Under the pieces are notes generated by a model, which did no database searches, was not told the DNA's origin, and was given only the letters and a program-made list of their open reading frames with translations. The position numbers and the translations under genes were made by a program. A DNA stretch of 64,000 nucleotides, from assembly GCA_026874595.1 (NCBI GenBank), contig CM049310.1, positions 54,811,058 through 54,875,057 on the forward strand, in the 5' to 3' direction. The DNA is from Sipunculus nudus (taxonomy: Eukaryota > Annelida > Sipuncula > Golfingiida > Sipunculidae). Every line of letters begins with the position of its first letter. The stretch's first letter is position 1. Positions 36,501-50,943 of the stretch are shown one piece after another.

Positions 36501-39500
36501 TACATAATGTACCAGAAAAATATACAATTTCAACCTGCCAAAAAAAAATAAAACCTTTTAGAATTTTTGGAAGTTCATACTTTTACTCATGAAAAATCAC
36601 CTCCTTGGCTTCTAAATTTTACACTTGAAAAGATTTAAAAAAAAATATTTTTGGCATTTTTGTATGCATTTATACTGATAGATGGGTAAGTGGTCTTTGT
36701 GGCTTTAAGAGAAGGCTTGCATCTGCATACAACCTTTCAAAATTAGTACTGACCTGGACCAAGTATATGCATTTTCAACAAGACCAATCACAAGATGTAA
36801 CAGCAAAGTGTGACATCACAGTGTGTGCTGTCAAATTGTGATATCACAATACATGATGTCATAATGCTCAGCATGACAACTTGTGATGTCACATAGGAAG
36901 GAAATTTCATTTTTACATTTATCATGGAACACACTATTAAAAAGCTGTGTTGATACACGACAGTAATATTTAAGAGATATTTCAAAGAATATTTCGACAG
37001 ATTCAGACTCGAGTGAACTGTGGTGCATGCATGACACTGAGTGGTGCGTATTGATGAGTTTGTTTTGTTAATTTTTTTTACTCTTTCATTCTTTCCTATC
37101 CAGACTTCAGAGCAGGTAGGTGATCTTTTATGTCCCATGCACCTGGGTGCATGTTAACAAATTTTTTTATTTAAGCTACTGAAGGTATTTCCAGCCCTGG
37201 TGGTGCGCACCTGTGTGCCTCGTGTTCCCCGATGTTACCTGCAAGATTTGATATAATGGTATCACATGATAGATATTTATTTCATTAATATCCTATCAAT
37301 AAATTATTGTGACCTTATCTGATTAATGTTATGTTGTCATCATAATTCATTATTGATTTGGTATTTCCTGGAATTTGTTAATGTGACATTTTATCTGAAT
37401 TTTATCATCAGTGTAACACCCATAACAAGTGTAAGTTATAAAATATTTTTTTCATGTGGAATTTGTCGATGTTATTTAGAGTCCAGATTTTAAAGCCTTT
37501 TTTGGATAGAAATATGAATATAAAAGAACTGGTAATTTGTACTGTTTTACAATTTAGTTAATAACATATATTTAGCTTTGATATTTTAGTATATGCAAGC
37601 ATGTAGTGAATAGAAACTCATCAATTGGTCATGTATGCATCAAGGTCATAATTTAGTGACTCATTGTTGCATACTGATGAATATATAGAGAACTTGTTCT
37701 GAAGTTGCAAAAAAAGTTAATTCACAATGTTAAGGTCAAGTAATATTTTGAATTTAAGATAGACAAGTTTAATCAGCCAATAGATTTGTCCTCAAACTAT
37801 TATTTTTATGGAGCTTCAAAATTGAAGTTTTCATATTTTATCTAGAGTACTATATTTAAAGTAAAATCCTAAGAAGTTTACCGGTGTTTAAATATATAAA
37901 TCTTCATAAAAATGTTTAAAAATATATTTTTAACTTTTTTAAATTAAAAGAAAAAATCATATTTGAGGGAATTTTTTTATGATTTCCTTGAACTGCTGCT
38001 TACTGTAACACATGCCTGTAAGATCGCTACTGTTGTGAGTCGCAAGGTGTGCTGCTGTGGTAATTCAAGGAAACAAGTCCGGGCTTGTTATCATGTTGGT
38101 AGCTCTGGTTTTATGATTTCTCTCATGTGCATTATGTATTATTTTGGCTTCTCATTTTAGCAGCTAGCACTTGTGGTGTAGTGCTGCCTACTCAAGTTAG
38201 ATAATATAGTTATACTATATAGTTATACTATAGACAAGGGGTGATAGGTTATTATTTGTTTCATAATCATTGCCATAATTTATTCAAACTCAGCTGACTG
38301 TAATCAGCATAAATCTGAATTATTCATTTTTGGTCATTTTACTTACTGTCCTTCCCCATAGATAATCCGCTGACTCAGATAACCCGCACGCCCATTTAGA
38401 GCCACATTATTGTTGGAAAACGCATGACCTTGTGTATAATATGCACCTAGTTTCCGGCCAAAATCCTGAATGTTGCAATTTGCATTTGTGGTAGTCATCG
38501 AATAATCACTGGTTCCATGGCAGTAAACTTTGCCAGTCAGACCAACAAGTTTCATAGATTTATCACAGAAGTAGATAGTTACAATTCCAATCATAGCAAA
38601 TAGTCTATTCTCCTTTAGTTGTCAAGTGTAAAAAAGGGTGTTGTCAAGTGTAAAAGACTGAAACATAACTGATATAAGTAAGATATAAGTGTATGGAGAC
38701 CACCTGACAGCCAAAAAGCACCAGTGTCAAGGCCATCAAGAAAGGGGTTGCTAGTGCCTACAGTGCCATCTACAAACTAACAATGACATTAACTAGGTCA
38801 GCCAAATGATGTCACTCTGGATATTTCAGCTCGCATATCAACAATGCTCTTCAGTTGTAAGCCATATCAAAGGTATATTTAAAGTATATGAAATGAAATC
38901 AGTAAATAAAACCAAACTTTATATTATCTAATTGAAAATTAAACCAGTGCTGTTCATTCATTTAAAATCTTTTATTATCACTCAACATCATCTGATATTT
39001 TCGACTCATAATAGGATGTTCAGTGCAGCAGGAAAATAGTTTGGAAATTATGCTTACATTTATAATATGCACCAAGGTATTGTTTCAGTTTCATCAAGAA
39101 AAGTGTGGATTGTCTATGGGGGAAACGGTATCACATATTTTTTATCTTGAAATATAATTTTAAATCAATATCTGTCATATTTTGAGTAACAAATTAAAGC
39201 AAGTATGGAACTTAATGCTATTTCTACAAAACCATTCAAGTTCTTTTTTAATAGTGAACCTTGTTTTGAGTTACAACACCAGATGTCACTAAACTCTGAC
39301 AGACAAATACTGTCTCCTTGTTAATGAATAAAAAATGTGCTTCAAGCTGATATAATCATTTACCAACAAACTCATGTTGCTACTCCATGTGTTTTTATCA
39401 TCTTTATCACTTTGTTTGTTTATTTGATACCATACAGGTGAAGTTTAGCGAGCTGACCCTTGACATGTTCAGAATGCTGCAGACGTTGGAACGCGAGCCA

Positions 39501-42500
39501 CAGGAGGATCTGAACAACCAGCTTTATGACGCCTCCCCAGCTCCAGGGAGAACACCATTTGTGAGTGGGATGGATCCTCTTTCTATCTATCACTTATTTT
39601 TATGATATTTAGCAGATGTAATAAATAATATAATCTATCAATAGAAAAAAATCTGAGTGAGAGGAATGACTTGGCTTATTATAAATTTACTCATTCACAT
39701 TTTATAATTTCTGTAATTTGACGAAAATAAAGTAATCAGTTAAGGTTAAGACATTTACTAACATATCTAAAGAAAATTTTTAAAAATGCAAACAATCAGT
39801 AATAATTTAAGCTGGTTTAATTATATAAATTGTAGCTTTTTGATAATTAAAGATCAAGTACAATACATCATATTTAAAAATATTACTTGACATAAGCTGT
39901 CAGAGTGTTTGTCCAGATGTTAATGTTCATAAATGACACCTTTCCATTATTGCTTGGACATGCAGGGTTCCACTTGGCTAAAAAAAATCCATAAATCTTT
40001 TCAATTTTTCAAAATATTTTTCAGTCCTTGTATTTGGATAATTTTGACAGTTTCATCAAAAAGACTGCATTTAACTTTGTTTGATATTGGCTTTAACATG
40101 TAAATAGAGTTTGTTTGATATTGGCTTTAACCTGTAAATAGAGTTGCTGTACCTTTTTGTGTGCGGTATCATTCCTTCATTTTTTATATTGTTTCTAGAA
40201 TGGAATATTTTGTATTCACTAAGTTTGTACTACATTACTTTGCACTACAATACCTGTGATGGGAAATAAAAAATTGGAAGAACAGGAGATGACACAAGTG
40301 GTGGTATAGGAGACTGTGATTTCATTGGGTATCTTAATATTTAATTCTTGTTCTGGATTTGGAGGGTCTATTTTCCATCAGAAGACATAATGTTAGTAAA
40401 AACTCTCAACTCACAGACTTGCATTTTTATAGCTGTGCTTTCATCTGTCTGGCATGTTTGACCACAGGTCAGAAGTTGTCACATGAATGCTGGGATCATG
40501 TGACAACAGGTTTGTTGTAAATCAGTGGAAGTTTGAGGCCAAGATTCAGGGCTGGCTGGTGGCACTGGATGTTAAGATCCTCCTTTACATTGCCCTGATC
40601 TCAACAAAATTGACCTACTGTGGTTGCCTTTTTGTTCGCGAGGGTTTTAATTTCGCGATATTCGCGAATGGGAAATAATCGCGAAAATGAAACCCTCGGG
40701 AATAATCGGCCAATTGAGAATGTTCTTCTTATTTAGTGTAATCAATACTTGTATGGTAATAGGTTAGAACAGAGAGAATTTTTTTAATAAATTACATCCT
40801 TGCAGGTATAGGGAAATTTAAACCTTAAATTTGAACTAAACCACCTATGCTGTGTGTACTGGCCCATCATTATATAAGAAAATGTCACAAACGCATGACC
40901 TATTCTCATTTTATAAAACACAAAGGTATATGGTTTTGCCAAAGATTTGATATACTAGTAGGTTCTTGTGAGATCGCGAAAATGAAACCCTCGCAAAACA
41001 TTAAAAATGGAAAAATCGCGAAATTTCAGCCTCGCGAATATGAAGCCAACCACAGTATCCATTAACTCTATGTGACCTTAACCGCATATTCATTCAATGA
41101 ATTATCATAAGCAATGGACTAACGAGCAACCAATCAGGTGACCTTAAACATTGTAAAGCATCAATCATCTGACAAAAACAAAATTTTGCATAATTCGACA
41201 GAGCTCTGTCAAACAGAACACGTGTAGTCTGTAAATACTACCAGCACATATATCTGCATGTTTTCCGAGAAATTTTTTTTAGAAAAAGGAGACAGTATAA
41301 AAAGTTCTAGGCTCTATAGGTTGCCCAAGCCATTCCTCCGACTACCGAGTGAATAATAATGTCTTATCTGGCACGTAATTAGTATGAGACAAATAATCCA
41401 GAATATTGCAAGACAGTTCATAATGACTGCGATATGAGGACAGCGACACCGGTTGATGACGTCAGTCAGTACGACGACGTGCGTCATCAACCTTTGTGAC
41501 GTCATTATTAAGTGGTAAGCAGCTTTTGCTACCATGGGCATGGAAGACCTGGAGCTTTTTTGGGCCTCATTATGATAATAGGTTAAAAGGGCGGAGCATT
41601 TGGGCTGTGGTGGATAGGTCAATTGGACTTGAGAATTTTGACACAATCTGATTAAATCTGGTGTCCAGAATCCCCTTTGTGTTCATGAACAGCTGATGTT
41701 GCTTGTGTTTGGTGTCAGACCACAGACCATGACTGTTTGATATGGTCGAAAGCTAAAGCTACTAATATGTAAGTCCCGGAGTTGAGGGTTATCATTATTA
41801 TGCAGTCTCCTAGGACGCTATCCAACCTGAATAGTTTGCTCTGACAAATAGTTTTGAACATACCTCTGTACATTATAATGTATAATTCTACAGGATAACA
41901 GCGGTGTCAACAAGCGAGATAACCCCCACAAGTACTTGCTGTATAAGCCTACATTTAGCCAGCTCTACACGTTTCTGGCATCAGGCTTCAAGGAGCTGCC
42001 AACAACTGGAGCTATGGTGCTGTACATATCTGCAGACGGATGTCTGGGAAACATGAAACACACAGAAGATGGTAAAAATAGATTTCTCTGAACTTGAATA
42101 AAGCTAAGATTCCATATGCACGGAATGTGGATAAAAAATGCCAAATGCTGGTAAAAATCACCACATGTATGGTTTCCCAAAGCTGCACATAGAAAATATG
42201 CATGTTGCCGTGCCAGTACATATCAAATCTAAGTAACAATATATTGCATTCTCATGCCACTTTCCATATTCTGTGCATATGGAATCTTAGCTTTACAGTA
42301 ATACTTCCATGGATTTTGGAGGAACCTTTACAGGTTCTTTTATATTATGTATGTTACATTGTTTCATTGAGGTAATGCATTCTTTTCTGTCATGTGTAAA
42401 CTTAATCAATCTAAATATTTTTTAGATATTTTGAGAGTTTGTTTGTCAAAATATTTGACCGAGTTGAGTACTTTTTGAAGTGAACCTTTAAATTTCAGAA

Positions 42501-45500
42501 TGCATTATGCAATACAAAATGTTTTTCATGTGACACTAAGCTGTGAAGTGTTTCGTTTTATGAAACCAGTCTTTTAAACTGTTGATAATATGTCACACTC
42601 TTACAGCTGCTTTCGACTATGGTGGCGTAGTGACAAATAGCCGCAGGGAACCGGAGTACGCCAATAAAAGCAAGCGACCGGGCAATCTCAAAGACATGCA
42701 CTGGTGAGTTATATGGCAGGTCATGTGACACAGGATTGATCTGTGCAATGTTGATAAAATGTACACCCTTAACATGCTTAAATTGTGAAAGTAAAATATG
42801 AAAATTACATTACTTAAAAAGTCACACAACATCTGAAAATCTTTCTGAAAAGTTGTAGAATGTCATAAAAATTATTGTCTTTCTTTTATTTCCTCTTTTC
42901 ATAGTTTGGTTAGAAATACATGCTCATTGAACCACAAAAAAATGGATCTTGTCTCCTAAGTGATGTTATTGTCTGTTTCCACAGTGGGGCTTTGATTGAA
43001 ATTTGTGATTCTTTTCTTAATTTGACAGACCAGTTCCAATAAGTTGAGAATGAGACTAAAATTAACCATACCTTCCAAAATATTTCAGTAATTCAGTCTA
43101 TATTTTACTAGTAACAGTAATGAAGGTCAAGGTCACTGGTCACATGCTCATTTTAAAGCTGCTGATTGGTTTCTAAGTGTCATAAATATTCTAAAAAATA
43201 TTTGCCTAAGAGAGACTTCTTACCTATTACTGATACCTTATCACTCACTCTCAAGATTTAGAAGAACAAAACAGGTTGCAAAATACAAATGTTGGTGTCT
43301 CACATTAGGCTTTTGTTCATTCGTTAGCTTTAGGGTCAAACTGTGTGATAATATTTGAGATTATGAGAATAATCACCAAATTTCAATGGGCACCTACAGG
43401 TGGAACAGACCATAAATTTTGTGAAGTAAGGTTCTTGCAGGTATGTTTGTATATTTTTATATTCTGATAAATAGTAGGACCTCCTAGTAACATACCAAGC
43501 TGTTATACATTGCAGGGCAGACTGCCCTGGGCTGTGCAGGTAAACACTGACAATAGATCACTGGCATGCTCAGTCACTGAATGCTACAACCTCAGCACAG
43601 GGGCGTCATCTAGTGGTAGATGACAATTACCATCAATCATACTGCTATTAATGTGTAAGGCATGCAGTCACTCCAAAATCTGGCAGGTTTATGTAAAAAT
43701 TGGAAATAATTCCTGATATTTTATCAGCTAGACAAATTTCAAATACTTTTAACCAGATTATAGCTAAAGCTATGTAGTTCTTGTGATACATAATGTATAT
43801 TGTGACACAGATCTACTTAATATTACTGACGTAGCAACATAAATACAAATAGAAATTAAAGTATTTGCTGGTCAGTCAGAAAGATGAGCTTCATAATACT
43901 CTGAAAATAACGAGAGATATTAACAAAGTAAAGTTATATAACCTAATTCCCTTATTTTAAGTTGGCAGGTAAAATGGCTGCAGGATGCTGTATTAAAGCA
44001 TACAGACAAGGCTACGGGTCTTCCAGTTGGATACAGCAAAAGAAATATTTATGTTGCTTCAAAATCCCATTAAAGATTTAAAAAAAATAATTAACATGTA
44101 ATGATATTTGTTGTGGACCTTTGGACATTGTACAGCTTGATCACTTGACAAACAAAGAAAACTGGCATCCCTGCAAGCCCACTTAATGTAATTGGCAAGG
44201 GGTTAGGTTAATGCCTGATTATGGTGGCATGTGCAAAAATGACTGCAGGGCTAATCATTTTTCAGTAGATGGCTCCTATGTGTTGAGGTTGTGTTTGCTG
44301 AAATAAAACTTGCCTCCATAAAGTCATGTTCTTGTCATACAGTGAGATATTAATGTATAAACCAATTTATCTTAAACAATCTCTGTTTAAACTGTCCCTT
44401 AAAGGAGTATCATTCAGTATAGATACTTATCATATTCCACATTCTCCCATAGAGAACTTAAGAAAATATGGATATTTTAAGAAATGCAGTTTATTCTCCT
44501 GCCATCAGATGGCGCAACAATCAGTCCAGTCAAAAAATCTAGGTTAGAAGAATATTGAAATTTGCTATATATTTTTTTTTTTTATATTTTGTAAAGTACC
44601 TGTTGATTAAATATACCCTGATTGATTTTATTCAGAGAAGATAATATTTTGGTAAGCTCATAAATTAAAATAAGCTTAAAAAGATATGAAAGTGAAATTA
44701 GTCTTATTGATGAGTGTATGGCTTTATGACAGATTATCTTGTTTTAAGCTGAATGAAGCTATTATTTGTATGTCACCATGCCCAAAACCAATATTTGCTG
44801 TCACAATTTAACAACACAGCTTTAAAATCACAATTAAAATTCGAAGTCGTCTCACATATTTATTGAGAAATTTCACCTAATAATCCTTTTAATGTTTTTG
44901 GATGGATCTGTTTCACTTATCACATTATATTATTTTATTATTTTAATAAATTCTCATGACAAATACTGCCCCCAGGTCAGCTGAAGATATAATTTGATGT
45001 AAAAATTCAGTTTCATCTTTATGATGAAATGTAACAGTTAAATGTGTGCTAATTCACTGTAATATCATATTATTATTTAGACTTCCCATGAACTAAGATG
45101 TTTTTGTGTGTGTCTTGTCAAAATATTTTCAAGTGCCACTTCAGGTACATATTAATCATCATATTTATTAATGTCAGAGTGTAGAATCGATCAATACATT
45201 TTCTTATCAGTTTGTTTAACTGTATTGATATAAAATGGTCTCTTGGCCAGGGATTCAGTTGTGAGCAACTATTTGGTCAGCAAATTGCAAAGCATGCAGA
45301 AAGCCCCATATTGATCAATTTTTCCTCTTATTTAAAAAAAAATGAATATATTGGTGAAATTGATCAATTTTATTATTTCAGGTTTTAATGTGACAGTTAT
45401 CACAAAATGCTTACTTTGGTCAAGCTCACAATGCATTTTGGATTGGCATGTCTGACTGCTGGTGCCATCTAGTGGTTGGGATTAAAAGCATACTAGGCTT

Positions 45501-48500
45501 GTTTGTAACCTGGCAACATAGTGATAATGCTTCTAACAGCTCAGAACCATCAAGCGACATTTAGTGCCAAATGTAACATGTGAAACTATTGCTTTTTAAA
45601 ACATGATGAGCCCATGGCACATTAAATCATTGGTTTTGGTGAGAAGAATAATTTGAGTTATTCAATACTTGATTGACAGACCTACAGAAACAATGAGTCA
45701 GGACTGGTGTAATGTTTCCTAATTAACACATCTGTAAAAATTTACCAGAGTAGCTTGTATTGATATAATATAGAAATGTTACAAACTTTAAAAAGATGAA
45801 TAATTATTGTTATATATCCACATCAGTTAAAAAATATAGTACGAATCACCATGCCATTATTTTTATGTCTCAAAAACCTTACTACAGGAGAACCTTCCCT
45901 AGTTTTGGAATATTCTGATATATACACCAATTTCCATACAATTGAAACATAATGATAATACAATAGGGATAAAAATCTTATGGGATATACTTAGTAAATG
46001 GTTTTGAATAATGAAGATGTACCAGCAAGGTTACAGCTTAAAATTATTGCATGTATGGTGAATCTTGTAGAGATTTTTATAGTGGTTTCATTCACTGTGT
46101 AGAGGGGTGTGAACTGTGTAGACATCCTGTGACCCGTTTAGAAGTCCTGTTAACCATGTAGCAGCTGTATTAACTGGGTGGAGGTTCTAACAGCATGGTG
46201 GTATGTGTGATTTCAGCTTGCATCCCGGAGACCTTTATCCGTTTACCAGAAAGCCTCTCTTCCTCATCATTGACAGCGATAACAGCTCGTCTTTCCAGGT
46301 ACATGGTGTCTGTGTGCTGTATGTGTACACTGTCTTACTACCTAAATGATAATTGTGTAGTTAAGGGGGTTAAGGGGGTTTTTATAAGTGGCCTATTATA
46401 CAATTTTTAACGCATATTACAAACTAAAGTGATATTCTGTAATATAGAGAAGATGAAGAATTTTAGGAAATTAAGGGTTATATAATGAAAGGTGGTGTTG
46501 TATAAGAGTCACTGTGTCTTAAAAGTTGACTTTATTGGCTCAAATTTTTATCTTACGCCATGATGTTATGCATGATGTTCATGACGTCTCCAGGAAAACA
46601 AGCTATATTTGAGCAATTTATGTCAATATATATCACATATTCTTATTATGGAACAAAAACAAATTGGAAATAATGCGTTAAATATTGGGAATATAGGCCT
46701 TTTATTAAAACAAAACTCCTTAAAATACACAATTACCATTTAAACACTCCGCTCCCTCCTCTGGCGACCAAGGTTCAATACCCAGCATGCCTATGAGAGG
46801 TGGTAGTATAGTGGCCTGTCTGAGGCTTTTTTTTTTTTCTCCAGTTCCCAAGGTTTTCCCCACCATTAGACACTACTAAATGCTACCATCTGAACCACAG
46901 AGAGTGACTTGATTAGTTATAATAACTATTTGTACAATCCATGTAAAAAATATAAAGTTTAACGTTTATTTAAAGCAGAAGTACTGAGTAGAGCTAAAAC
47001 AGATTGAGTTACCATGTAGCTATTACCTGTGATGTAGTCAAGACCCACCAATTTTTTATTGAGACCAAAACCATAGGATTTGTGACCAAGAACAGTGTTA
47101 CTGGATCCAAGACTGAGAGTAAGATTGAGACCTCTGAGGAGACATTAGAAAAAGAGGAGGGGTGTCTCAAAATCCTGCCCCAGCTAAACAAGTGTGCCTG
47201 GAATGCTAATAGACATTTTACTTAATTCCTGCATGCAGAAGTTTATGATTCTATTGTCCAGAGTTTTTTATGTGAAATTAGAGGGGGGCTTGCCCCATTC
47301 ACTCCTTTTCAAATCTCCCTTGCCGGTGTAATGGTTAAGGTGCTGGGTTCATGATTGAGAGGTCGTAAGTTTGAATTTGGGTCAGACCCGGTCCATCCCA
47401 AGACCCTTGGGCAAGGTCCCAACTGCAAGTGTGCCTCTGTTCACCCAGCAGTAGAAATGGGTACCAGTACAGTAAATACTGTGAAGGTAACCTGTGATGG
47501 ATTAGGAGGAGGAGTTCTCACTTTTTTAAGTCGCTTGACTCAACAGTAACCGGGATATGCTCCGGCCTGATGTGCCAGCAGGCTAGGGTGTAAAAGCCCA
47601 ATAGACTTTACCTTACCCTGCCAGTGGATCAGAGACCTAATGACCATATGTTCACCCAACTGTCACTTCACCATTAAACTTTTTTCCCCACAAAAATACC
47701 AGTGAACCTTCCATTTGCAGTTGGTATTATAGGTCTACCAGATCAACAGTCAAACACAAGCGGGGTAGACATATAACCTCTTTTACTAAGGAGCGAAAAA
47801 GTTTAAAAGGACAGAAGACAGACTGTATGGTGCATACATTATGAAACCTGAATTTTATCTTGGCCTTGAGACAAAAATATAGACTGAGACCATATTGCTT
47901 TATGATCAAGACCAGGACCTCTTGAGACTAAAGCTATGATTCCATATGCATGGCATGCAGAATGCTGTATGCAGAATGTGTGTCCAGAGATTTGACATGA
48001 CTTAGCAGTATGGTAGCATGTAAATTGGTACATGTGGCAAATCGTTTTGCTGGATACACACTCCATACACAAGATAAGACCATATACAATCTAAGTTTAT
48101 TTTTTTAGGCATTATCATTTTTAAAAACCATTGCATGTGCTGGATCAACATTCCATGCATATTGACCCTAAGCTGTGGAGACTTAATTAATCTGTGGAGA
48201 CCAAGACCGGTCTTGATACCTAGGTCACTGGCTATAGTATTTCCCAACTTGAGTGGTCTCTAGCATGAAGCATATTCCATTATGTGCAGTATGAAGATAT
48301 AACAACATAAAACATAGGCCTACAAAAAGTTAATATCTATAATATAGGATAATGTATTGCTCAAAGTGTAAGCACTTCTTATTGTCCCCTGCATCTGCAG
48401 AACTGGGGACATTGATTTGGGTTTGTCCGTCTATCTGTCCCTCTGATTCTGTCCATCAGGTTTTTGTTTCCCTGTTATAAGTTTCCTTAATATTATCCAA

Positions 48501-50878
48501 TTTCATTCAAAATTGGGTCACTGATTGCGCTCATGCATACCTTTGTGTATTGGTTTTGGTGTGTCTGTCTGAAAATTTATTATCACAAGCTCCAAAAAAA
48601 CAAAAAATTTTCCATTTTGTTGTATGTGGAGACATCTTCCAGGGACAATGAAAACAAAAAAACAGGCAGTATAACATTTGGAGACATCTTCAGAGGGAAA
48701 TAAAAATTTAATACATATTGAGAAGGCAAGCATGAAGATCACAGGAAGCTAAAATAACAAGATGGGAATGTGGGGGACATAAATTCCACGAATTTGCTTG
48801 TTTAAAGTTAAACTGGTCATGTAAACTGATTTTTAAGGCAAACAATGTTTATAAAGTGATGGTGGTAGGAATTGGTTGTAAAATCATGCTATATTATTAA
48901 AGGATAAAAAAGAGAGCTATTATTGATTATTAATCAATTAAATATATTACCATGAAATCTACCGTATAGAATTATACCTAGTACATTCAGTCTGACTTGT
49001 GCATCATGAAGGTCAAGGTAAAGGCCAAGTTATTGACACTTGTTCACTGCACAAAGTTAAGTTTTATTGTTGTTTGGTACTATTTGTCTTGACCACCTTA
49101 TATCTCTGACAGGATCAGAGCATTTTATTCTGGGAAATATGACTTCTTTGCATGTGATATGGTGCATACACAATCACTTTTGATCAGTTATGCAAAAAAG
49201 CAATACATTTAATCAAGTATGAAAGAAAACCATTTATTGATATACTTTATTAATTGGCACACCACTAAAAAGTAACTTGATTATACAGTGGAACCTGTCT
49301 GAAAGACCACCTGTCTATAAAAACCACCCTTTGGTGAGCTGAAAGTATTCACATTGGTTATAATAATGGACCTGTCTATTAAGACCACATGTGAAATAAG
49401 ACCACTTTTGGCACGTCCCATTGGTGGTCTCTTAACACAGGTTTCACTGTAATGTGTTAATATTTTAGCATAAAATTCTACCCGAGTCCTGATTTCTAAT
49501 TTGAGTAATTGGTTTAGTGACACTCGGAGCTAAGTATACAAGCACTCCTTGCTGAGCTTATGGTTTGTTGATGTTGCTGGCTTAGATGACTTAGGTAGTT
49601 AGTATGTGCTGTGTCAGTAGATGGTGAAGGTGCAAAATATTTTTAGTTATGTTTAGAAATAACATTACCACTGTGTGTATGTTTATATTGATACATTAAA
49701 TTGTTCAAGATATTTCTAGTTTAGCTTTCATTTTATGTAAATTACTGACACAACTATTATTCTCTGTGTTATTCTGTTTCTTGTTTGTTTTATTTTATCA
49801 AACGCTCTAAATGAAACATGAGATTTGTAGGAAGAAATTTATTTCTGATTTATTTTTCAAACTGTGGTTCATTGTTGTTCATTCTGACAGTTTTTCTTTA
49901 TTTCAGAATTTCCAAAACTTGTTTGGGCAGCCACTTGTGTGTCTTTTGTCACCGGAAAAAGTCCCCACAACAATGCAGGGTAAGGACAGTAACCATGGTA
50001 ACAGTGACATTGAGCAGTTCTAATTTAATACCATAGAGCTGGCCCTGTATGACTATATCAATGAGTGCACCTCTATTGATGGCTCTGGCGAGAAATGATA
50101 TGGTTACTGATGGCTCAGAGGGGTCAAAATTTAAGACAAAGTAATACAGCAGACATACTGGTTCTTTAAGATTATTCTTAATTTATATTAAATGGAAAAT
50201 AATGAAACAATGTCAATCAGAGCATTCCAGGCAAATTAAACCTGTTTGATATATGTTGCCTAATAGAAGATGTTGTGTATTTCATTGTAGGCCGTAGGCA
50301 GAGAGGTAACATGTTTTAAACCTTTTGTCACCACACATACAATTGATTTTTCTCAAGCATTTTATGTTGGCCTGGTACCAGACATATTAGAAAAAAGGAC
50401 ATTTTTAATAAAAGTTGGAATGCTATATCAACAGATAATCCATTTATTATTGCATGACCTGGAATTGTTTTCTTGTTATCTTCCAACCCATCAGAAAACA
50501 AAATCTGTTTACCTGTATTTTCTAGTCTACCTATTATATTCTAAAATACGGACTCATATCAGGGTTTATGTGTTATGCTCTTATGTGAATGTAAGTCTGT
50601 CATACCTGAATCAATCTATTTCCTTCATGAACTTGAACCACTTTATTTAGATTTGCAGACAAGAAAAGCAAAACCAATCCGTCTGCCTTATTTGAAGGGA
50701 GTAGTTTCTTTAACCTTGGAATAATTTATTTGACCTTGTAGCTGAGCACGTGAGGGGATGTCTACCTTATCTGAATAGTCACTTTATCTTTATCTATGAC
50801 CTTGACCCATTCATTCTTTTTTTGGATAATAATTAATTATGTTCTGATTTCCTGTGTTGAGATTTGTTGACATGTTAA

Positions 50879-50943
<65 letters not shown>

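Larger units (their letters stand above)
39561..41893 (+). other. Intron between SCAI exons 6 and 7 (2.3 kb)
   Basis: It contains a 35-bp tandem duplication near 40076-40146, a CpG-containing MITE (40616-41057) and a paired CRE-like inverted repeat (41451-41504). The remainder is unremarkable. Confidence 0.75.
46299..49906 (+). other. Intron between SCAI exons 9 and 10 (3.6 kb)
   Basis: It holds a degenerate tRNA-like segment (46740-46870), a tRNA-derived SINE (47315-47625), a diverged GACC-rich repeat region (47030-48240) and a 166-bp TACAGTGG MITE (49287-49452). No exon is seen. Confidence 0.75.

Noticed and set aside
37176-37184. A 9-nt microexon (CTACTGAAG) with GTATTT donor
   Set aside because: The tract before it ends in TTAAG, the donor is weak, and the sequence is too short to support without RNA data.
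47315-47390. tRNA gene
   Set aside because: The A and B boxes are degenerate, no cloverleaf or terminator forms, and a SINE body follows.
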